10,779 nucleotides of DNA, from NCBI GenBank assembly GCA_050744245.1, contig JBOGGX010000299.1, positions 1 to 10,779 on the forward strand, in the 5' to 3' direction. Numbering within the stretch: the stretch's first letter is position 1; each line of letters starts with the position of its first letter. The position numbers and the translations under genes are program-made. The notes under the pieces were generated by a model that saw only the letters and a program-made list of their open reading frames with translations, was not told the DNA's origin and did no database searches. Source of the DNA: JBOGGX01 sp050744245 (GTDB taxonomy: Bacteria > Actinomycetota > Acidimicrobiia > Acidimicrobiales > JBOGGX01). Positions 6,488 to 10,779 of the stretch are shown piece after piece.

Positions 6488-8180
6488 ACAACTCGACGAA
6501 CGGACGCAGTCTCCTGAGCGATCAGGGAGTGTCGACGACGAGGGCCACGACGGTGTCGACGGACCTGCGCATCGCTGGGCCCCTCCGGCACTGGTCCTCG
6601 CCGTGTGCCTGCTGCCGCTGGTCGGCCTGTGGCGGACACCGGGCCCCCCGATGGAGGAGGGCTTCATGCTGGTGTTCCCCGAGCTGGTGCTCGAGGGCCG
6701 CCTGCCCAACCGCGACTTCCTCCACCTGTACGGACCGGGCGGTCTGTGGGTCCTGGCCGGCGCCTACCAGCTGTTCGGCACCTCCTTGGCGGTCGAGCGC
6801 GTCGTCGGGCTGGCCCAGCACCTCGGCGTGGCGTTCGGTGTCTACGCCCTCATCCGGCCCTGGGGCCGGTGGGTGGCCGCCGGCGGCGGGGTCACCGCCG
6901 CGGTGACCATCCTGACCCCGCACGGGCTGACCGCCCTGGCCTGGGTCGGCGCCGTCGCCCTCGGGCTGTGGGCCGTGCGATCCGGGTGCGAGGCGGTCGA
7001 CGCCGAGCCCGGCTCGACCCGCCGCCGGCGCCAGGTCACGATCGGCGGGCTGCTGGCCGGGGCCGCGTTGCTGTACCGGCTCGACCTGGTGCTCGCGGTC
7101 GGACTGGCCGCCGCGGTGATCGCCACCGGGCTCGACCGGGCCACCCGCCGCCGCGGGCTCATCGCCCTCGCCGTCGGGCTGTCGCCCTATCTCATCCATC
7201 TCCTCACCGCCGGCCCGGCCAACGTCGTCGATGGCATGCTGATCGAACCGGTCTTCGGTCTGCGGGGCGGGCGGGGCCTGCCGCTGCCTCCCGCGACCGG
7301 CGACTTCTACGACGGCTTCCTCCAACAGGTGGGCACGATCGACGAGCCGCCGTGGCCGCTGCCCGCCCTGCGCGGCCCGCTCCAGCTCGCCCTGTGGCTC
7401 GGTCTCCTGCTGGTGGTCGTCGGCGTGCTCGCCTGGGCCGGCCTCAGGGCGTTCCGGCGGGGCGAGCGCCGCCTGCTGGCCATCGCCGGGTTCGGCGCCG
7501 GGCTCCTGCCGCAGGCGCTGCAGCGGGCCGACTCGACCCACGTGGCCTGGGTCGCCTGCGTCGCGTTCGGCGTGCTCCCGGCGGCGATCATGGAGCTCAC
7601 GCGCGGTCACCACCAACGGGTCCGCGTCCTGGCCGCGGTCGGCCTGCCCCTGCTGGTCACGCTGGCCGTCATCCCGTACTTCACCTGGCGGCCCTACGCC
7701 GACGCCGTGGCCGCCACGTTCGGCGGTCGGCCCGAGGTCGGCACCATGCGCAACGGCGACCGCACGTTCCTGTACGGCCGCCCGGAGGCGGTCGACGCGG
7801 TGAACGACCTGCTGCCCGTCGTCGACGACATCACCGATCCGGGCGACCGGCTGTTCGTCGGGCCGGGCGACCTGCGCAAGACGCCGTACAACGAGGCCTT
7901 CCTCTATCACCTGCTGCCCGAACTGGTCCCCGCCACCCGCTACATCGAGATGGACCCGGGCGTGGCCAACGCGGCCGACTCCGGTCTGGCCGACGAGGTG
8001 GCCTCGGCCGACGTCCTCATCCTGTCCACGATCAGGGACGCATGGACCGAGCCCAACGGCTCACGCGACTTCGGCCCCGACGAGCCCAACCAGGTCGTCG
8101 CCCGCGACTTCTGCCTGGTCGGTGCGTACGGCGACGGCGACGGCGACCGGGGCCTGTACGAGGTCTACCGCCGCTGCTGA
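6480..8180 (+). CDS. GT-C-like multi-pass membrane protein (566 aa)
   Basis: The protein begins with a charged, probably cytoplasmic tail of about 30 residues, then a first helix (about 36-51). The first loop contains TPGPPMEEGFMLVFPE (53-68, with E59 and E60) and GRLPNRDFLHLYGPGGLW (73-90). Multiple helices follow to about residue 405, including the conserved-looking LLYRLDLVLAVGL and QALQRADSTHVAW segments. A hydrophilic C-terminal domain of about 150 residues follows, probably extracytoplasmic, with GDRLFVGPGDLRKTPYNEAF. The acidic first loop and topology fit GT-C glycosyltransferases of the GT39/GT83/GT87 type, but no exact family is claimed. It stands 43 bp ahead of a polyprenol-phosphate mannose synthase, so a lipid-linked mannose donor is plausible. 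No Shine-Dalgarno sequence precedes the ATG. Codons 2-35 have noticeably fewer G/C third positions than the rest, which leaves the true N-terminus uncertain. Confidence 0.8.
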   Translation: MPEQLDERTQSPERSGSVDDEGHDGVDGPAHRWAPPALVLAVCLLPLVGLWRTPGPPMEEGFMLVFPELVLEGRLPNRDFLHLYGPGGLWVLAGAYQLFGTSLAVERVVGLAQHLGVAFGVYALIRPWGRWVAAGGGVTAAVTILTPHGLTALAWVGAVALGLWAVRSGCEAVDAEPGSTRRRRQVTIGGLLAGAALLYRLDLVLAVGLAAAVIATGLDRATRRRGLIALAVGLSPYLIHLLTAGPANVVDGMLIEPVFGLRGGRGLPLPPATGDFYDGFLQQVGTIDEPPWPLPALRGPLQLALWLGLLLVVVGVLAWAGLRAFRRGERRLLAIAGFGAGLLPQALQRADSTHVAWVACVAFGVLPAAIMELTRGHHQRVRVLAAVGLPLLVTLAVIPYFTWRPYADAVAATFGGRPEVGTMRNGDRTFLYGRPEAVDAVNDLLPVVDDITDPGDRLFVGPGDLRKTPYNEAFLYHLLPELVPATRYIEMDPGVANAADSGLADEVASADVLILSTIRDAWTEPNGSRDFGPDEPNQVVARDFCLVGAYGDGDGDRGLYEVYRRC

Positions 8181-8208
8181 GCGCGAAAGCGGTGCTGACG
8201 GCCACCAC

Positions 8209-8214
8209 TAAGGT
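8209..8214 (+). promoter_or_regulatory. -10-like box for the mannose synthase gene (leaderless type)
   Basis: TAAGGT fits TANNNT and is separated by 9 nt from the ATG at 8224, inside the 43-bp gap after the preceding stop. No Shine-Dalgarno sequence is present. It could give the synthase and the AftD-like gene their own promoter within the gene set. Confidence 0.45.
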
Positions 8215-8223
8215 TCCCTCCCG

Positions 8224-8976
8224 ATGCGGACCCTGGTCGTGCTGCCGACCTACGAGGAGGCGGCCAACATCGCCCAGGTCCTCACCCGGGTCAGGGCCGC
8301 GGCGCCGGACCTCGACGTGCTCGTGGTCGACGACAACAGCCCGGACGGTACCTCGGCGCGGGCCCGGGCCATGGCCGCCGAGCTGGGCCACATCGACGTC
8401 CTCGTGCGCGACCGCAAGGGCGGGCTGGGCAACGCCTACCGCCACGGCTTCGAGATCGGGCTCGACCGCGGCTACGAGGTGCTGGTCCAGATGGACGCCG
8501 ACCTGTCACACGACCCGACCGACCTGACCCGGCTGCTGGCGCCGCTGGCCGACGGCGCCGACGCCGTCGTCGGCTCCCGCTACGTCCCGGGCGGGTCGAT
8601 CCCGTACTGGACCTGGTACCGCAGGGCGCTGTCGCGCCACGGCAACCGCTACACCTGCGCCCTGCTCGAGCTCGACATCCACGACGCCAGCTCCGGCTTC
8701 CGGGCCTACCGGGTCGACACGCTCAAGGCCATCGACGTGGTCAGCACGCGGGCCAACGGCTACGGCTTCCAGATCGAGACCGCCTACCGCATCAACCGGG
8801 CCGGCCGCCGGATGGTCGAGATCCCGATCGCCTTCACCGACCGGGCGCGGGGCCGCTCGAAGATGTCGCTGGGCATCATCGCCGAGGAGATGGGCCTGGT
8901 CGGCTGGTGGGGGTTGCGCGACCGCACCCGGCGCCGGCTGCGCCGGTGGCGCGGCCTCGGCCGCGGCCAACCGTGA
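8224..8976 (+). CDS. ppm1: Polyprenol-phosphate mannose synthase (GT2, Ppm1/DPM1-like)
   Basis: This 250-residue cytoplasmic GT2 enzyme is expected to transfer mannose from GDP-mannose to a polyprenyl phosphate, giving the donor used by periplasmic GT-C mannosyltransferases. The motif series is complete: LPTYEEAANI (7-16), VVDDNSPDGT (34-43), metal-binding DADLSHDP (91-98), VGSRYVPGG (116-124), SGFRAYR (157-163), GYGFQIE (179-185) and FTDRARGRSKMS (204-215). It is the single-domain form: there is no C-terminal membrane/GtrA domain and no apolipoprotein N-acyltransferase fusion as in Mycobacterium tuberculosis Ppm1. The C-terminus is arginine-rich and may contact lipid head groups. The start follows a TAAGGT box with 9 nt spacing, and the stop overlaps the next start as GTGA. 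A glucose-specific relative is possible, but the motifs favour mannose. Confidence 0.9.
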   Translation: MRTLVVLPTYEEAANIAQVLTRVRAAAPDLDVLVVDDNSPDGTSARARAMAAELGHIDVLVRDRKGGLGNAYRHGFEIGLDRGYEVLVQMDADLSHDPTDLTRLLAPLADGADAVVGSRYVPGGSIPYWTWYRRALSRHGNRYTCALLELDIHDASSGFRAYRVDTLKAIDVVSTRANGYGFQIETAYRINRAGRRMVEIPIAFTDRARGRSKMSLGIIAEEMGLVGWWGLRDRTRRRLRRWRGLGRGQP

Positions 8977-10779
8977 CGGGAAGGCTCGAGCGCGTCCTGC
9001 CCGTCGCCGGGTTCGCCGCGCTCATCTACCTGCCCCTCCTCCTGACCGCGCCGGGCGCGGTGGTGGCCGACACCAAGGCGTACCTCTACCTCGACCCCGG
9101 CCGGTTGCTGTCGAGGGCGGCGTCGATGTGGGACGCCCACGTCGCCCTGGGCACGGTCACCCATCAGAACATCGGCTACCTGTGGCCGATGGGCCCGTGG
9201 TTCTGGCTCCTGGACCGGCTTGGGTTCCCCGACTGGGTGGCCCAGCGGCTGTGGATCGGGACGATCATGTTCGTGGCCGGGCTCGGCGTCCGCTACCTGC
9301 TGCGCACCCTCGGCTGGCGGGGCCCGGGCGTTGGCGTGGCCATGGTCGCCTTTGCCCTCACGCCGTACCTACTCACCCTGGCCGCCCGCCTGTCGGTCAT
9401 CCTCCTCCCCTACGCCGCGCTGCCCTGGCTGCTGGCCCTGACCGTCCGGGCCGTACGGGTCGGCGGCTGGCAGCACCCGGCGCTGTTCGCCCTGGTCGTC
9501 GCCACCGCGGGCAGCACCAACGCCACCGCCCTTATCCTGGTCGGGCTGGCCCCCGTGCTCTGGCTCCTCTACGACATCGGCAGGCGGGCCGTGCGCCCCC
9601 TGAGCGCCCTGGGCGTCGCCGGCCGGATCGGCGCGCTCACCCTGGCCGCCAACCTGTGGTGGATCGCCGGGCTGTCGGTGCAGGCGACCAACGGGCTCGA
9701 CGTCCTCCGGTACAGCGAGACGGCCGAGACCGTGTCCTCCGGCTCGCTGGCCCACGAGGTGCTGCGGGGGCTGGGCTACTGGTTCTTCTACGGCGACGAC
9801 CGGTTGGGGCCATGGATCGAGCCCGGCGTGCAGTACACCCAGCGGCTGTGGCTGCTGGCGATCAGCTTCCTGGTGCCGATCCTGGCCCTCGCCGGCGGGG
9901 CCCTCGCCGGCTGGCGACACCGCACATTCTTCGTCGTGCTGCTGGTGGCGGGGCTGGCCGTCTCGGTGGGCGGCTACCCGTGGGACGAACCGCCGCCGTT
10001 CGGGCGGCTGGTCAAGGCGATGGTGCTCACCGACGCCGGCCTCGCCATGCGCAGCCTGCCCAGGGCGGTGCCGCTGGTGGTGTTGGCCCTGGCCGTCCTT
10101 CTCGGCGCCGGGTTGAGCGCCGTAGTGCGCCGGCGCCCGTCGTTGACCTGGCCGCTGGCCGTAGCCCTCGTGGGTCTGGTCGTGGCCGCGTTCCCACCCT
10201 TGTGGCAGCGGGGGATGGTGCCCCAGAACCTGCGCCGCCCCGAGGCCGTGCCCGAGTACTGGGCCGAGGCCGGCGCCTACCTCGACCGCACCGACGACGG
10301 CACCAGGGTCCTGGAAATTCCGGGTGCCGACTTCGCTTCGTATCGCTGGGGCAACACGGTCGAGCCGGTCAGTCCTGGGCTCACCGACCGGCCCCTGGCG
10401 TTCCGCGAGCTGATCCCCTACGGGTCGGCGCCGTCGACCGACCTCCTCATCGCGTTCGACGCCAGACTCCAGGCCCACGTGGCCGAGCCATCGTCGTTTG
10501 CCCCCGTGGCCCGGCTGCTGCGCTCGGGTCAGGTGCTGGTGCGGTCCGACCTCCAGTACGAGCGGTTCAACACGCCGAGACCGAGGGAACTGTGGGACCT
10601 CGTCCGGCGGGCGCCGGGACTCGGCTCTGCCGTCGAGTTCGGCGGGAACCAACCGAACGAGGCGATCGCCCTGGCGCCGATGCACGACGAGCTGGCGTTG
10701 ACGATCGATCCGTCGGTGCCCGACCCGCCGGCCGTGGCCGTCATCCCGGTCGACGGAGCGCTACCCGTGGTGGCGGCCC
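8973..10779 (+). CDS. aftD: AftD-like alpha-(1->3)-arabinofuranosyltransferase, N-terminal part (DUF3367 family, cut by window edge)
   Basis: A GTG at 8973 overlaps the ppm1 stop as GTGA, and the frame stays open to the right edge (602 codons). AftD proteins usually exceed 1,000 residues, so about half is missing. A first helix (about 12-28) leads to the loop VADTKAYLYLDPGRLL (31-46). The loop continues with HQNIGYLWPMGPWFWLLD (64-81) and VAQRLWIGTIMF, hallmarks of the N-terminal GT-C domain of this family. Further family-like segments are LWWIAGLSVQATNGLDVLRY, GLGYWFFYGDDRLGPWIEP and DAGLAMRSLPRAVPLVVL. A soluble part follows with VLEIPGADFASYRWGNT (about 446-462) and SDLQYERFNTPRPRELW (about 525-541). 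In mycobacteria AftD acts on the periplasmic side in arabinan assembly, using decaprenyl-phosphoryl-arabinofuranose. A functional DprE1/DprE2 pair is not visible here. Family call is strong; exact linkage is inferred. Confidence 0.88.
   Translation, partial: MTGRLERVLPVAGFAALIYLPLLLTAPGAVVADTKAYLYLDPGRLLSRAASMWDAHVALGTVTHQNIGYLWPMGPWFWLLDRLGFPDWVAQRLWIGTIMFVAGLGVRYLLRTLGWRGPGVGVAMVAFALTPYLLTLAARLSVILLPYAALPWLLALTVRAVRVGGWQHPALFALVVATAGSTNATALILVGLAPVLWLLYDIGRRAVRPLSALGVAGRIGALTLAANLWWIAGLSVQATNGLDVLRYSETAETVSSGSLAHEVLRGLGYWFFYGDDRLGPWIEPGVQYTQRLWLLAISFLVPILALAGGALAGWRHRTFFVVLLVAGLAVSVGGYPWDEPPPFGRLVKAMVLTDAGLAMRSLPRAVPLVVLALAVLLGAGLSAVVRRRPSLTWPLAVALVGLVVAAFPPLWQRGMVPQNLRRPEAVPEYWAEAGAYLDRTDDGTRVLEIPGADFASYRWGNTVEPVSPGLTDRPLAFRELIPYGSAPSTDLLIAFDARLQAHVAEPSSFAPVARLLRSGQVLVRSDLQYERFNTPRPRELWDLVRRAPGLGSAVEFGGNQPNEAIALAPMHDELALTIDPSVPDPPAVAVIPVDGALPVVAA

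Noticed and set aside
6522..7910. 462-residue minus-strand frame antisense to the GT-C-like gene
   Set aside because: Its composition (Gln, Gly, Arg, Asp, Pro-rich, no domain signature) is what the reverse of high-GC coding DNA gives.
6605..8527. Long plus-strand frame running through the GT-C-like gene and into ppm1
   Set aside because: It is an out-of-frame shadow with Arg/Ala/Gly/Pro-rich composition. The true frames have membrane helices and complete GT2 motifs.
9369..10685. 438-residue minus-strand frame antisense to aftD
   Set aside because: It has the same shadow composition with no recognisable motif, while the plus strand encodes a continuous AftD-like protein.
1..10779. CRISPR array, tRNA/rRNA genes, insertion sequence or phage genes
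   Set aside because: No regularly spaced repeats, cloverleaf-like segments, transposase or integrase motifs, or terminal inverted repeats of an IS were seen. The short repeats found are isolated.

Overview
The window is very GC-rich DNA with strong third-position G/C bias, many GTG starts and almost no visible Shine-Dalgarno sequences. Protein content (UbiA-type decaprenyl-phosphate phosphoribosyltransferase, Ppm1-type dolichol/polyprenol-phosphate mannose synthase, an AftD/DUF3367-type arabinofuranosyltransferase and several GT-C-like membrane proteins) points to an actinobacterium. The family members that look closest from memory are those of Acidimicrobiia, probably an uncultured lineage. 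That placement is inference, not a search result.

Layout. (1) 1-715, minus: the N-terminal 238 residues of a multi-pass membrane protein that runs off the left edge. (2) 742-2535, plus, divergent from it: a membrane-bound spermidine-synthase-like gene broken by about five frame changes and at least three internal deletions, one of which removes the glycine-rich nucleotide-binding loop. (3) 5343-2501, minus: an intact two-gene unit, ubiA followed by a 629-residue GT-C-like membrane protein, joined by an ATGA stop/start overlap. (4) About 5400-6390: a decayed region with an internally deleted ECF sigma factor (minus), an anti-sigma-like N-terminus with a membrane anchor (plus) and an anti-sigma-like C-terminus (minus). 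Inverting the middle piece would restore a normal sigma/anti-sigma order. (5) 6480-10779, plus: a 566-residue GT-C-like membrane protein, a polyprenol-phosphate mannose synthase, and an AftD-like protein that overlaps the synthase by GTGA and runs off the right edge.

How the genes fit together. UbiA would make decaprenyl-phosphoryl-phosphoribose, the precursor of the lipid-linked arabinofuranose donor. Ppm1 would make polyprenyl-phosphate-mannose. AftD and the GT-C-like proteins are of the type that use such lipid-linked sugars on the outer face of the membrane. The region therefore looks like a cell-envelope polysaccharide (arabinan/mannan-like) locus.

Regulation. Five starts that are not translationally coupled each have a TA-rich -10-like hexamer ending 7 or 9 nt before a start codon, as expected for leaderless mRNAs. 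At 723-732 the two divergent hexamers overlap on opposite strands. No tRNA, rRNA, CRISPR array, insertion sequence or phage gene was seen. I found no completely new system; the most unusual parts are the localised gene decay, the rearranged sigma/anti-sigma remnant and the promoter layout.
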